Shown here in pieces: positions 1 through 9,110 of a stretch of DNA of 64,000 nucleotides. Location: assembly GCF_013155125.1 (NCBI RefSeq), contig NZ_CP053564.1:2487501-2551500 (forward strand), given 5' to 3'. The first letter of the stretch is position 1, and every line of letters begins with the position of its first letter. A program made the translations under genes and the position numbers. Below the pieces are notes generated by a model, which had not been told where the DNA came from, searched no databases, and saw only the letters and a list, made by a program, of their open reading frames with translations. Origin of the DNA: Pseudonocardia broussonetiae. GTDB taxonomy: Bacteria; Actinomycetota; Actinomycetes; Mycobacteriales; Pseudonocardiaceae.

Positions 1-15
1 TCCGGAGGGGGCGTT

Positions 16-45
16 TTGACCCTCCTCCGGACCGGCGGGTACCCT
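16..45 (+). promoter_or_regulatory. Putative sigma-A-type promoter of rplM-rpsI
   Basis: A -35-like TTGACC (16-21) and a -10-like TACCCT (40-45) are separated by 18 bp, about 150 bp upstream of the rplM start. Transcription would begin near 52 and leave a leader of about 140 nt. The spacing and both hexamers fit a housekeeping actinobacterial promoter. A CCGGAGG/CCTCCGG inverted repeat (2-30) overlaps the -35 and may be the terminator of the gene beyond the left edge. Not experimentally supported. Confidence 0.5.
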
Positions 46-192
46 CGACAACCGATAGTGCGGCGGGAGGTCGTGCGCTCCGACGAGTGCACCCCGCCTC
101 CGGGGCCCGGTGCCCTTTTCCGCACCACACGCACCAGAGGCAGCTCCCGAGCCCGCAGTTCGACGAGCACTAGACAGCGACGAGGTAGGTCC

Positions 193-632
193 GTGTCCAC
201 GTACAGCCCGAAGCCCGGCGATATCACCCGCGCCTGGCACGTGATCGATGCTACGGACGTGGTGCTCGGCCGCCTCGCCACGCATGCCGCCACGCTCCTG
301 CGCGGCAAGCACAAGCCCACCTACGCGCCGCACATGGACACCGGTGACTTCGTCGTCATCGTGAACGCCGAGAAGATCTCCGTGTCCGGCAACAAGCGCG
401 ACGACAAGTTCGTCTACCGCCACAGCGGCTACCCGGGCGGTCTCCGCCAGCGGTCCGTCGGCGAGATGATCGACAAGCAGCCCGACCGCCTCGTCGAGAA
501 GGCCGTCAAGGGCATGCTGCCCAAGAACAAGCTCGGCCGCGCCATGGGCAAGAAGCTCAAGGTCTACGCCGGCCCGAGCCACCCGCACGCCGCGCAGCAG
601 CCGGCCGCGTTCGAGATCACGCAGGTCGCTCA

Positions 633-636
<4 letters not shown>
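193..636 (+). CDS. rplM: 50S ribosomal protein L13
   Basis: L13 is a 23S rRNA-binding protein needed early in large-subunit assembly. From the GTG at 193 the product is 147 aa, the usual family length; an upstream in-frame open stretch back to 16 has no L13 similarity and is rejected. A GAGGTAGG ribosome-binding site lies just upstream. The N-terminal [15 protein letters not shown] region, [16 protein letters not shown] and the HPHAAQQP tail are typical. Its TGA overlaps the GTG of rpsI by 4 bp (GTGA), so the two ribosomal proteins are translationally coupled, as in nearly all bacteria. Confidence 0.97.
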
Positions 637-1235
<599 letters not shown>

Positions 1236-1237
1236 AC

Positions 1238-2578
1238 ATGGGCGAACGACGTCTGTTCGGTACCGACGGCGTTCGCGGACTGGCCAACGGCGAGCTCCTC
1301 ACCCCGGAGCTCGCCGTTGCGCTGTCCGCCTCCGCGGCGCGTGTGCTCGCCGAGCGCGACCGGACGCACCGCCCGGTCGCGGTGGTCGGCCGCGACCCGC
1401 GGGCCAGCGGCGAGATGCTGGAGGCCGCGGTGGTGGCCGGGCTCACCTCGGCGGGCGCCGACGCCGTCCGCGTCGGCGTGCTGCCGACGCCGGCCGTCGC
1501 GCACCTCGTCGACGTCCTGGGCGCCGACCTGGGCGTGATGATCTCCGCCTCGCACAACCCGATGCCCGACAACGGCATCAAGCTCTTCGCCTCCGGCGGG
1601 CACAAGCTGGCCGACGCGCTGGAGATCGCCGTCGAGGACGGCATGAGTGCCGACGGCCCGCGGCCCACCGGTGCGGCCATCGGCCGCGTCCGTGACCTCG
1701 ACGACGCCGCCGAGCGCTACACCGCGCACCTGCTGGCGGGCACCCCGTCGCTCGCCGGGATCCGCGTCGTCGTCGACTGCGCGCACGGGGCCGCGTCCAC
1801 CGTGGCCCCCGACGCCTACCGCCGCGCCGGCGCCGACGTGGTCGCGCTGCACGCCGACCCCGACGGCCTCAACATCAACGACGGCGTCGGCTCCACCCAC
1901 CTCGAGCTGCTGCAGGCCGCGGTCCGCGAGCACGGCGCCGACCTCGGCATCGCCCACGACGGCGACGCCGACCGCTGCCTGGCCGTCGACGCGGCGGGGC
2001 GGGTCGTCGACGGCGACCACATCCTCGCCGTGCTGGCCGTGGCGATGCGCGACGCGGGCGAGCTGGAGCAGGACACGCTCGTCGCGACCGTCATGAGCAA
2101 CCTCGGGCTGCACCTCGCGATGGAGGCGGCCGGGATCGCGCTGCGCACCACCGCGGTCGGCGACCGGTACGTGCTCGAGGAGCTGCGCGCGGGCGGGTTC
2201 ACCCTCGGCGGGGAGCAGTCCGGCCACGTCGTGCTGCCCGCCCGGTCCACCACCGGCGACGGCCTGCTCACCGCACTGCGGATCATGGCGCGGATGGCCG
2301 AGACCGGATCGTCGCTGGCCGAGCTGGCCGGGATCATGACGGCGCTGCCGCAGGTGCTGCAGAACGTCGCCGTCGTCGACAAGGCGGCGGTGGCGCAGTC
2401 GGCCGCCGTGCGCGACGCCGTGGAGGCCGCGCAGGTGGAGCTCGGCGGCACCGGCCGGGTGCTGCTGCGCCCGTCGGGCACCGAGCAGCTGGTGCGCGTG
2501 ATGGTCGAGGCCCCGACCGAGGAGCAGGCCCGCGGCACCGCCGCCCGGCTCGCCGAGGTCGTGGCCGCGGCGCGCTGA
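1238..2578 (+). CDS. glmM: Phosphoglucosamine mutase
   Basis: Converts glucosamine-6-phosphate to glucosamine-1-phosphate for UDP-GlcNAc and peptidoglycan synthesis. The 446-aa product has the full alpha-D-phosphohexomutase layout: N-terminal [12 protein letters not shown], phosphoserine loop [15 protein letters not shown], metal loop HDGDADRC, and the C-terminal phosphate-binding loop [15 protein letters not shown] at 1238 lies 2 bp after rpsI, matching the rplM-rpsI-glmM order of mycobacteria. The glmS gene that usually follows a few genes later is not found in this window. Confidence 0.96.
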   Translation: MGERRLFGTDGVRGLANGELLTPELAVALSASAARVLAERDRTHRPVAVVGRDPRASGEMLEAAVVAGLTSAGADAVRVGVLPTPAVAHLVDVLGADLGVMISASHNPMPDNGIKLFASGGHKLADALEIAVEDGMSADGPRPTGAAIGRVRDLDDAAERYTAHLLAGTPSLAGIRVVVDCAHGAASTVAPDAYRRAGADVVALHADPDGLNINDGVGSTHLELLQAAVREHGADLGIAHDGDADRCLAVDAAGRVVDGDHILAVLAVAMRDAGELEQDTLVATVMSNLGLHLAMEAAGIALRTTAVGDRYVLEELRAGGFTLGGEQSGHVVLPARSTTGDGLLTALRIMARMAETGSSLAELAGIMTALPQVLQNVAVVDKAAVAQSAAVRDAVEAAQVELGGTGRVLLRPSGTEQLVRVMVEAPTEEQARGTAARLAEVVAAAR

Positions 2579-2613
2579 GCGCTTCCCCGGTTCCTCCCCG
2601 CCGCGGGCGGGTC

Positions 2614-2922
2614 GTGGGCGAGGATCGGGCGGTGTCGCCCGGCCTGCACCTCGATCCCGACCGCCTGCACGCCCACGGGCGGCGCCTGGCAGGGCTGCTC
2701 GCCGAGCTGCTGCCGCTGCCCGTCGTCGACGGGCCGGTGCGGGCGGCGCTGGCCGCGACCCCCGACGGGCCGGCCGTGCTGGCCGAGCTCGACCGCGCCG
2801 CGGCCGCCGTCGACCGGATCGGCCGCGAGCTGGCCGACCTGACCGCAGGCCTGCACGTCACCGCCTACGCCGCGGCGGCGGCCGACGCCGAGGCCCGGGC
2901 CGCGCTGGCGGAGCCGTCGTGA
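2614..2922 (+). CDS. Small helical protein, EspC/type VII-associated-like
   Basis: A 102-aa Ala/Leu-rich, all-helical protein without signal peptide. The LHLDPDRLHAHGRRLAGLL start and the later AAVDRIGRELADLTAGLH segment resemble the DUF2580/EspC-type helical hairpins that accompany ESX substrates; I rate this as weak similarity only. It occupies the position of M. tuberculosis Rv3440c after glmM. GTG at 2614 is used here; GTG at 2632 would give 96 aa and is equally possible. Its stop overlaps the next start by 4 bp (GTGA), so the two small proteins are probably partners. Confidence 0.6.
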   Translation: MGEDRAVSPGLHLDPDRLHAHGRRLAGLLAELLPLPVVDGPVRAALAATPDGPAVLAELDRAAAAVDRIGRELADLTAGLHVTAYAAAAADAEARAALAEPS

Positions 2923-3368
2923 ACGGTGGCGAGCCGCGCGGCGGGGCGGAGGAGGCGCTGGCGGCCGCGGCCGGGGTGCTCGCCGTCGCCGCCGCCCGGA
3001 TGCAGGACGCCCTGCCCGCGCTCGGTCGGCTGATCGCCGACGTCGAGGGCGACTGGCTCGACGACGCCGGCCGCGCCTGGGCCGAGCGCGCCGGTCTCGT
3101 GCGCCGGGCGCTGGACCGGGAGCTCGACGCCGCGCTGGCCGCGGCCCGGGTCGTGGCGGCCGCGGCCGAGCGGCTGGTGGCGGACGGATCGGTCACGGGT
3201 GGGCCGGTCACGGGTGGGTCGGCCGCCGGCGGGCCGGTCACGGCCTCGGACGCCGGCGGGCCGCTGCCGGCGCGGGCCGGCGCCGGTGCCCGCCTGGGCG
3301 GCACCGCCGCCCGCCGGGTCGAGGAGGAGCGGGGGATGAGCGTGGCCCGGCTCGGGGAGGACGGGTAG
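2919..3368 (+). CDS. Small helical protein, WXG100-like N-terminus
   Basis: A 149-aa protein. Residues ~10-90 are helical, with a GDWLDDAGRAW segment in the middle that recalls the W-x-G turn of WXG100/ESX-like proteins. The remainder is a Gly/Thr/Val-rich low-complexity stretch with near-repeats (around nt 3180-3245) and a basic tail. It corresponds in position to Rv3439c, an Ala/Pro-rich protein of unknown function. GTG at 2919 overlaps the preceding stop. It may pair with its neighbour as a helical-hairpin heterodimer; this is inference. Confidence 0.6.
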   Translation: MNGGEPRGGAEEALAAAAGVLAVAAARMQDALPALGRLIADVEGDWLDDAGRAWAERAGLVRRALDRELDAALAAARVVAAAAERLVADGSVTGGPVTGGSAAGGPVTASDAGGPLPARAGAGARLGGTAARRVEEERGMSVARLGEDG

Positions 3369-3552
3369 GCGCCCGCTCGAGCTTCGGCTGACTGCGCACG
3401 TGGTGGTGTCCTGCGCACGTCGGGACGGCGCCACCGGGTGCGCGGACGGCGCGAGCGGGTGCGGGAGTGAACGGTGCGGCGGGCGATCGTCGGAGCGGGC
3501 CGTGGCCGGCGCGCCGACGCGGGACACATCGCGCCGTGCGGGACGGGACGGG

Positions 3553-4401
3553 TCAGGAGCGGGACACGACCTCGGTGCCGGGCACCTTGCCGACCACGAC
3601 CTCGTCGAGCGGGCCGTTCTCGTCGGACAGCTCGCGCAGCAGGAACGCCGTGACCAGGCCGCGGGCGAGGCGGCGGGTCTTCGCGTCGGGGCTGCCGGAC
3701 AGCAGCAGGTCGCTCCAGTGGGTGCCGTCGAGGAAGCCGGTGTGGGTGGCCTTCTTGAGCGTGCGCAGCACGACCGGCCCGCCTGCGGAGGCCGAGACCG
3801 GCTCCGCGTGGCCCGCGGCGGGGGCGACCGTGTCGCGGCCCGCGGTGAGGTGCAGGGTCGGGACGGTGACCTTCCGGGCGGCCTCCAGGGCCGACGGGCG
3901 GGTCTGCGCCAGCGCGATCGTCACGACGGCGCGGGCGCGCTCGTGCCCGACGGCCGCGAGGAGGGCGACCCCGCCGCCGATGCCGTGCCCGGCGAAGGCG
4001 GTGCGGCGGGCGTCGACGCTGATGCGCCCGTCGCCCAAACGGACGCCCGCGCAGACATCCAGCGTGGTGCGCAGGTCGGCGGCCATGCCCGCGTGGCTGG
4101 GCAGCGCGCCCTGGTGACTGCCCGGGGCGGCCGCGACGATGCCCCAGGTGGCGAGGTGGCGCAGGAGGTCGGCGTAGCGGGCGGCGGGCTGCAGCCAGTC
4201 GTGCGCGAACGCGACGGCGGGCAGGCCGAGGCCCTCCTCCGGCGCGAAGACGACGCCCGGGATGCCGACCATCCCGAGGTCGCCGCGCAGCGCCGTGAGC
4301 GGACCCGGGCGGGAGAGCTGTTCGAGTGCGTCCTTGCCGCCGCGCAGGTCGGAGAGCTGTGAGCGCACCGCGGCGGGCGACGACGAGCGGGTCCGGGTCA
4401 C
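3553..4401 (-). CDS. Alpha/beta-hydrolase-like protein lacking the nucleophile serine
   Basis: A 282-aa protein with the layout of dienelactone-hydrolase/cutinase-like folds: strand VVFAPEEGLGLPAVAFAHDW, a nucleophile-elbow-like FAGHGIGGG, LTAGRDTVAP for the acid turn, and ATHTGFLDG near the expected histidine. At the elbow the usual G-x-S-x-G reads G-H-G-I-G, so the serine is glycine (confirmed in the codons, nt ~3960-4000). It may be a non-catalytic binding protein or use another residue. It faces the glmM cluster and matches the position and orientation of Rv3438. GTG start. Confidence 0.75.
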   Translation of the reverse strand: MTRTRSSSPAAVRSQLSDLRGGKDALEQLSRPGPLTALRGDLGMVGIPGVVFAPEEGLGLPAVAFAHDWLQPAARYADLLRHLATWGIVAAAPGSHQGALPSHAGMAADLRTTLDVCAGVRLGDGRISVDARRTAFAGHGIGGGVALLAAVGHERARAVVTIALAQTRPSALEAARKVTVPTLHLTAGRDTVAPAAGHAEPVSASAGGPVVLRTLKKATHTGFLDGTHWSDLLLSGSPDAKTRRLARGLVTAFLLRELSDENGPLDEVVVGKVPGTEVVSRS

Positions 4402-4504
4402 AGCGCAGAACCGTAGTACCGTGCGCCCGCCGTCGCCGGTCCGGGACGGGTGTCACCCGTTCGTGACGGGCCCGGACGGACCGGTCCGGCGGGGAACGGG
4501 AGGC

Positions 4505-4791
4505 GTGGGCAGGGGCGCGTGCGGTGGCACGGGGCGCGCGGCGCGAGCGGTGCTCGTGCTCGGGATCGGCCCCGCGGGGTGCCCGGGTGTGGCCCCGGCC
4601 GACGAGGTCGAGTCGCAGGTCGTGCGGCAGTTCCGCGCCGGGTCCGCCGACTGCCCGGCCGACTCGACGCCTCGGTGGGCACGACGCTGACCTGCACGGC
4701 CACCGCCGACGGGGAGGTCGTCGACGTCCGGGTGACCGTGACGGAGGTCGAGGACGGCTCCGTCTCGTGCGACATCGAGCGGGCCGGCTGA
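4505..4791 (+). pseudogene. DUF4333-type small secreted protein, broken by a frameshift
   Basis: From GTG 4505 one frame encodes a basic, hydrophobic N-terminus ending GPAGC (weak lipobox), then ADEVESQVVRQF and SADCPAD, typical of the first half of DUF4333. That frame stops at 4690. The second half (DASVGTTLTCTATADG, then VRVTVTEVEDGSV, ending at 4791) is intact in the +1 frame. The switch point is 4661-4666, where GCCGACTCGACGCC would need one extra C to read A-D-L-D-A. So either a real one-base deletion or a sequencing error. DUF4333 proteins are exported envelope proteins of unknown role. The gene sits where mycobacteria carry other genes and glmS. Confidence 0.7.
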
Positions 4792-4816
4792 TCCACCCCG
4801 GCCTACCCTCGCCCGC

Positions 4817-6271
4817 ATGTGGGGTGTGTGGACGGCCGGCCAGATCCGCGACGCCGAGGCCGCGATGATGCGGCACGTCCCCGGGGAGATGCTCATGCGG
4901 CGGGCCGCGTACGGGCTGGCGGTGCACGTGCGGGCGGCGCTGGGCGCCGCCGTGGCCGGGCGGCGGGTGGTGCTGCTCGTCGGGGCCGGGCACAACGGCG
5001 GCGACGCGCTGTGGGCCGGCTACGAGCTGCGTCGCCGGGGGGTCGCGGTGACGGCGGTGCTGCTCGTGCCCGAGCGCGCGCACGCCCCCGGACTGGCGGC
5101 GCTGCGGCGCGCCGGCGGCCGCGTGACCGGCGCCGAGGGGGCGGCGGACCTCGTGCGGCGCGCCGACCTCGTGGTGGACGGCATCGTCGGCATCTCCGGG
5201 CGCGGACCGGTGCGCGAGCCGGCGGCCGGGCTGGTGGCCGCGGCCGCGCGGGCCGGCGTGCCGGTCGTGGCCGTCGACCTGCCCAGCGGCGTCGACACCG
5301 ACACCGGCGAGGTCCACGAGCCCGCGGTCCGGGCCGACGCGACCGTGACGTTCGGGGCCCGCAAACCGGTGCACGTGCTGGCCGCGCACTCCTGCGGGCC
5401 GGTGCACCTCGTCGACTTCGGCCTGGCCCCGCACCTGCCCGAGCCGCACGCCCGGGTGCTCGAGGCCGCCGACGTCGCCGCCCGCTGGCCGGTGCCCGGC
5501 CCGGCCGACGACAAGTACACGCAGGGCGTGGTCGGGGTCGCGGCCGGCTCGGCCGTCTACCCGGGAGCGGCGGTGCTGGCCACCGGCGCCGCCGTGCTCG
5601 CGACCAGCGGGATGGTGCGCTACGCGGGCACCGGGGCGGAGGCCGTGCACGCGCGCTGGCCCGAGGTCGTCGCCACCGCGGACGTCGACGGGGCCGGGCG
5701 GGTGCAGGCCTGGACCGTCGGACCCGGCTCCGGCACCGACGACGCCGGCCGCGCCACGGTGCTCGCCGCACTGGCCGACGACGTGCCGCTCTGCCTCGAC
5801 GCCGACGCGATCACCCTGCTCGCCCACCACGCCGACCTGCGCGACGCCGTGCGCGGCCGCCCGGTCGTGGTCACCCCGCACGACCGCGAGTTCGCCCGGC
5901 TGGCCGGTGAGGTCGGCAGCGACCGGATCGGCGCGGCCCGCCGCGCGGCCGCCGACCTCGGGGTGACGGTGCTGCTCAAGGGGAACGCCACCGTCGTCGC
6001 GGATCCGGACGGGCGGGTGCTCGTGCACCCCGCGACGTCGTCCTGGGCGGCCACGGCGGGCTCGGGCGACGTGCTCTCCGGGATGATCGGCGCCCTGCTC
6101 GCGGCGGGGCTGGAGCCCTGGTGGGCGGCCGGGTGCGCGGCCTTGGTGCACGCGCGCGCCGCGGAGATCGCCGCCGACGGCGCCCCGACCCCCGCGTCGC
6201 TGGTGCAGGCCGCGATCCCCGCCGCGGTGCGGTCGCTGGGCGCGGCGGAGCCGGCCCGCGACGCCCGGTGA
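4817..6271 (+). CDS. nnr: Bifunctional NAD(P)H-hydrate epimerase / ADP-dependent NAD(P)H-hydrate dehydratase
   Basis: Repairs hydrated NADH and NADPH. The 484-aa protein is a YjeF_N-YjeF_C fusion. Residues 1-215 hold the epimerase, with GAGHNGGDALWAGYELRRRG and VDLPSGVDTDTGEV. Residues ~230-480 hold the ribokinase-like dehydratase, with DDKYTQGVVG, LDADAITLL, VVTPHDREFARL, LLKGNATVVADPDGR and the ADP-site TAGSGDVLSGMIGALL. ATG at 4817 opens directly on the conserved WTAGQIRDAEA. Placement just upstream of alr is conserved in actinobacteria. Confidence 0.95.
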   Translation: MWGVWTAGQIRDAEAAMMRHVPGEMLMRRAAYGLAVHVRAALGAAVAGRRVVLLVGAGHNGGDALWAGYELRRRGVAVTAVLLVPERAHAPGLAALRRAGGRVTGAEGAADLVRRADLVVDGIVGISGRGPVREPAAGLVAAAARAGVPVVAVDLPSGVDTDTGEVHEPAVRADATVTFGARKPVHVLAAHSCGPVHLVDFGLAPHLPEPHARVLEAADVAARWPVPGPADDKYTQGVVGVAAGSAVYPGAAVLATGAAVLATSGMVRYAGTGAEAVHARWPEVVATADVDGAGRVQAWTVGPGSGTDDAGRATVLAALADDVPLCLDADAITLLAHHADLRDAVRGRPVVVTPHDREFARLAGEVGSDRIGAARRAAADLGVTVLLKGNATVVADPDGRVLVHPATSSWAATAGSGDVLSGMIGALLAAGLEPWWAAGCAALVHARAAEIAADGAPTPASLVQAAIPAAVRSLGAAEPARDAR

Positions 6272-6343
6272 CGGCCCCGCGGTGAGGTGGCGCACGCCGT
6301 CCGGGGGCCACGCGGCCCCCACCGGTGATGCGATGATGCCGGG

Positions 6344-7489
6344 GTGACTACGACGGGGACGGCCCGGGTCGAGGCGGTGATCGACCTCGACGCCGTGCGC
6401 CACAACGTCGGGGTCCTCGCGGCCGCGGCCCCCGGGGCCCAGGTGATGGCCGTGGTCAAGGCCGACGGGTACGGGCACGGCGCCGTGCCGGTGGCGCGCG
6501 CCGCGCTGGAGGCCGGCGCGACCTGGCTGGGGGTCTGCACGATCGAGGAGGCGCTGGAGCTGCGCGCGGCCGGGATCACCGCGCCGCTGCTGTCCTGGCT
6601 GCACCTGCCCGACGACGACTTCGCCGCCGCTGTGGCCGCCGACGTCGACCTCTCGGTGTCCTCGCGCGAGCACCTCGTGGCCGTGCTCGCCGGGGCGCGC
6701 GCGGCCGGGCGGCCGGCCCGGCTGCACCTCAAGATCGACACGGGGCTGTCCCGCAACGGCGCGCCCGCCGCGGCGTGGGCCGACCTGGTGGACGACGCCG
6801 CGAAGGCCGCCGCCGACGGGGGCTGCGAGGTCGTCGCCGTCTGGTCGCACCTCGCCCACGCCGACGCCCCGCACCACCCCACGCTCGACCGGCAGGCCGC
6901 CCGCCTCACCGCGGCGTGGCAGGCCGCCCGCGACCGGGGCCTGTCGCCGCTGCGCCACCTCGCCAACTCCGCGGCCACCCTCACCCGGCCCGACCTGCAC
7001 TTCGACATCGTGCGTCCGGGCATCGCGGTGTACGGCCTCGACCCGCTCGACCGTCCCGTCGACGAGAGCCCCCTGCGCCCGGTGATGACGCTGCGGGCCC
7101 GCGTGGCGCTGGTGAAGCAGGTGCCGGCGGGCGAGGGCGTGTCCTACGGCCACGAGTACACGACCCCGCAGGAGACGACGCTGGCGCTGCTGCCCGCCGG
7201 GTACGCCGACGGCGTGCCGCGCCGGCTCAACCGCAACGGCCGCATGCAGGTGCTGCTCGGCGGCCGGCTGCGGCCGGTGGTCGGGCGCGTCTGCATGGAC
7301 CAGGTGGTGGTCGACTGCGGCCCCGGCTCCGACGTCCGCACCGGTGACACGGCCGTGCTGTTCGGTCCCGGCGACGGCGGCGGGCCCACCGCGCAGGACT
7401 GGGCCGACGAGCTCGACACGATCCACTACGAGATCGCCACCGGCGTGCACGGCAACCGCGTGACCCGCACCGTGGTGGGTCGCCCGTGA
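6344..7489 (+). CDS. alr: Alanine racemase
   Basis: PLP enzyme that makes D-alanine for peptidoglycan. The 381-aa protein has the PLP-lysine motif AVVKADGYGHGA (~residue 43), the phosphate-binding HLANSAATL region, RPGIAVYGLDP, and the second catalytic tyrosine in GEGVSYGHEYT, followed by the C-terminal beta domain with VGRVCMDQVVVD. GTG 6344 is preceded by 72 nt without a gene. The stop overlaps the GTG start of the next gene by 4 bp, so alr heads a coupled alr-hydrolase-tsaE run. Confidence 0.96.
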   Translation: MTTTGTARVEAVIDLDAVRHNVGVLAAAAPGAQVMAVVKADGYGHGAVPVARAALEAGATWLGVCTIEEALELRAAGITAPLLSWLHLPDDDFAAAVAADVDLSVSSREHLVAVLAGARAAGRPARLHLKIDTGLSRNGAPAAAWADLVDDAAKAAADGGCEVVAVWSHLAHADAPHHPTLDRQAARLTAAWQAARDRGLSPLRHLANSAATLTRPDLHFDIVRPGIAVYGLDPLDRPVDESPLRPVMTLRARVALVKQVPAGEGVSYGHEYTTPQETTLALLPAGYADGVPRRLNRNGRMQVLLGGRLRPVVGRVCMDQVVVDCGPGSDVRTGDTAVLFGPGDGGGPTAQDWADELDTIHYEIATGVHGNRVTRTVVGRP

Positions 7490-8643
7490 AGAAGCCCGGT
7501 ATCTGGCAGACCGTCGGCGTCGCGGGCGGGGTGGTCGGCGCGGCCGCCACCGGCGTCGCGGTGGGCGCGGCCGCCCGCAAGCGCAAGCAGATCGCCACCG
7601 CGCGGCGGCGCCTGGCCACGCAGATGTCGGAGGGGTCGTCGGAGCCCGGCGTGCTGCCGCCCGGCGAGCCGTCCTCCGTGACCGCCGACGACGGCGTGCG
7701 CCTGTCGTGCGAGGAGATCGACCTCACCGGCGACCCGGCCGACCCCGACGACGCCGCCGCCCTCACCGTCGTGCTCGTGCACGGCTTCGCCCTCGACCGC
7801 CGCACCTGGCACTTCGAGCGCCGCAGCCTCGCCGAGCTGGTGGACCCGCCCGTGCGCCTGGTGCTCTACGACCAGCGCAGCCACGGCCGCTCCGAGCGGG
7901 CGTCGCGGGAGAGCTGCACGATCGAGCAGCTCGGCCGCGACCTCGACGCCGTGATCCGCGCGCTCGCCCCCGAGGGCCCGCTCGTGCTCGTCGGCCACTC
8001 CATGGGCGGCATGACGATCATGGCGCTGGCCGAGGACCACCCGGAGCTGTTCGCCGAGCGCGTGCTCGGGGTGGCGCTGGTGTCGACCTCGGCGGGCGAG
8101 GTCGGCAGCGCCGGGCTCCCGGGCGCGCTGCTCTCCCGGCGCAACCCGCTCATCCGCGGCGTCGGCCTGCTGGCGCGGCTGCAGCCCACGCTCGTCGACG
8201 TCGTGCGCGGCGTGGCGGGCGACCTGATCTGGGCGATCACCCGCAGCTTCGCCTACGGCGACCGCAGCGTGGCCCCGTGGCTGGTCGACCTCGTGGACAC
8301 GATGATCAGCTCGAACGCCGTGGACGCGCTCACCGACTTCGTCGACACCGTGGGCAGCCACGACCGGGTGGCCGCCCTGCCCGCGCTGGCCGGGTGCGAG
8401 GTCCTGGTGGCGGCGGGCGAGGCCGACCGCGTGATCCCGTACTCGCACTCCGAGCGGATCGCCGCCGAGCTCCCGGACGCCACCTTCGTGCCGTTCCCGG
8501 GGGTGGGCCACCTGCCGATGCTGGAGCAGCACGCCAAGATGGACGAGGCGCTCATCGCGTTCCTGCGGCGCAGCGCGGCCCGCATCGACGTCGGCTCCGG
8601 CGCCGCCCCGGGCCGGCCCAAGCGGTTCCGGCGGCGCGCATGA
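7486..8643 (+). CDS. Alpha/beta hydrolase with N-terminal hydrophobic anchor
   Basis: A 385-aa protein. Residues ~5-30 are a glycine/alanine-rich hydrophobic segment followed by basic residues (ARKRKQ), probably an uncleaved membrane anchor. The catalytic domain shows the oxyanion strand VVLVHGFALDRRTW, LYDQRSHGRSE, nucleophile elbow VGHSMGGMT, acid turn AAGEADRVIP and the histidine in FPGVGHLPMLE. Substrate unknown. It sits between alr and tsaE as in several actinobacteria, overlapping both by 4 bp (GTGA and ATGA), so it is co-expressed with them, but no functional link is known. Confidence 0.88.
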   Translation: MKKPGIWQTVGVAGGVVGAAATGVAVGAAARKRKQIATARRRLATQMSEGSSEPGVLPPGEPSSVTADDGVRLSCEEIDLTGDPADPDDAAALTVVLVHGFALDRRTWHFERRSLAELVDPPVRLVLYDQRSHGRSERASRESCTIEQLGRDLDAVIRALAPEGPLVLVGHSMGGMTIMALAEDHPELFAERVLGVALVSTSAGEVGSAGLPGALLSRRNPLIRGVGLLARLQPTLVDVVRGVAGDLIWAITRSFAYGDRSVAPWLVDLVDTMISSNAVDALTDFVDTVGSHDRVAALPALAGCEVLVAAGEADRVIPYSHSERIAAELPDATFVPFPGVGHLPMLEQHAKMDEALIAFLRRSAARIDVGSGAAPGRPKRFRRRA

Positions 8644-9104
8644 GCGCACCGCAGGTGCCGCTGGACACCGATCTGGAGCTGCCGGACGTGGCCGACACCG
8701 AGGCGCTGGGCGAGCGGCTCGCGGCAGGTCTCGCGGCGGGCGACCTCGTGGTGCTGTCGGGCCCGCTGGGCGCGGGCAAGACGGCGTTCGTGCGGGGGCT
8801 GGCGCGTGGCCTCGGGGTGTCCGGGCCGGTGACGTCGCCGACGTTCGTGATCGCCCGCGAGCACCGAGCCGGGGCCCGGGGGGTGCCGCTGGTGCACGTG
8901 GACGCCTACCGGCTCGGCCTGGCGACCGACGTGGCGGCGGAACTGGACGACCTCGACCTCGACACCGACCTGGCCGACGCCGTGGTGGCCGTGGAGTGGG
9001 GCGAGGGCGTGGCCGAGCGGCTCTCGGCCCGGCACCTGCTCGTGCGCCTGCACCGCCGGCCCGACGACGTGCGCGTGGCCACGGTCCGGTACGTCGACGC
9101 CTGA
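8640..9104 (+). CDS. tsaE: tRNA t6A biosynthesis ATPase TsaE
   Basis: TsaE is the ATPase that supports the TsaB-TsaD complex making N6-threonylcarbamoyladenosine at tRNA position 37. ATG 8640 overlaps the preceding TGA. The 154-aa product has Walker A SGPLGAGKTAFVRG, SPTFVIAREH (switch-I-like threonine), LVHVDAYRL and VVAVEWGEG, all conserved in the family. tsaB, rimI and tsaD follow after one gene on the opposite strand, so here tsaE is separated from tsaB by that insertion plus a promoter region. Confidence 0.94.
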   Translation: MSAPQVPLDTDLELPDVADTEALGERLAAGLAAGDLVVLSGPLGAGKTAFVRGLARGLGVSGPVTSPTFVIAREHRAGARGVPLVHVDAYRLGLATDVAAELDDLDLDTDLADAVVAVEWGEGVAERLSARHLLVRLHRRPDDVRVATVRYVDA

Positions 9105-9110
9105 GGCCGC

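Noticed and set aside
2858-7450. A 1530-codon open frame on the minus strand
   Set aside because: It is the antisense shadow of nnr, alr and the small helical genes. The translation is Arg/Gly/His/Pro-rich with no domain, as expected for GC-rich antisense frames.
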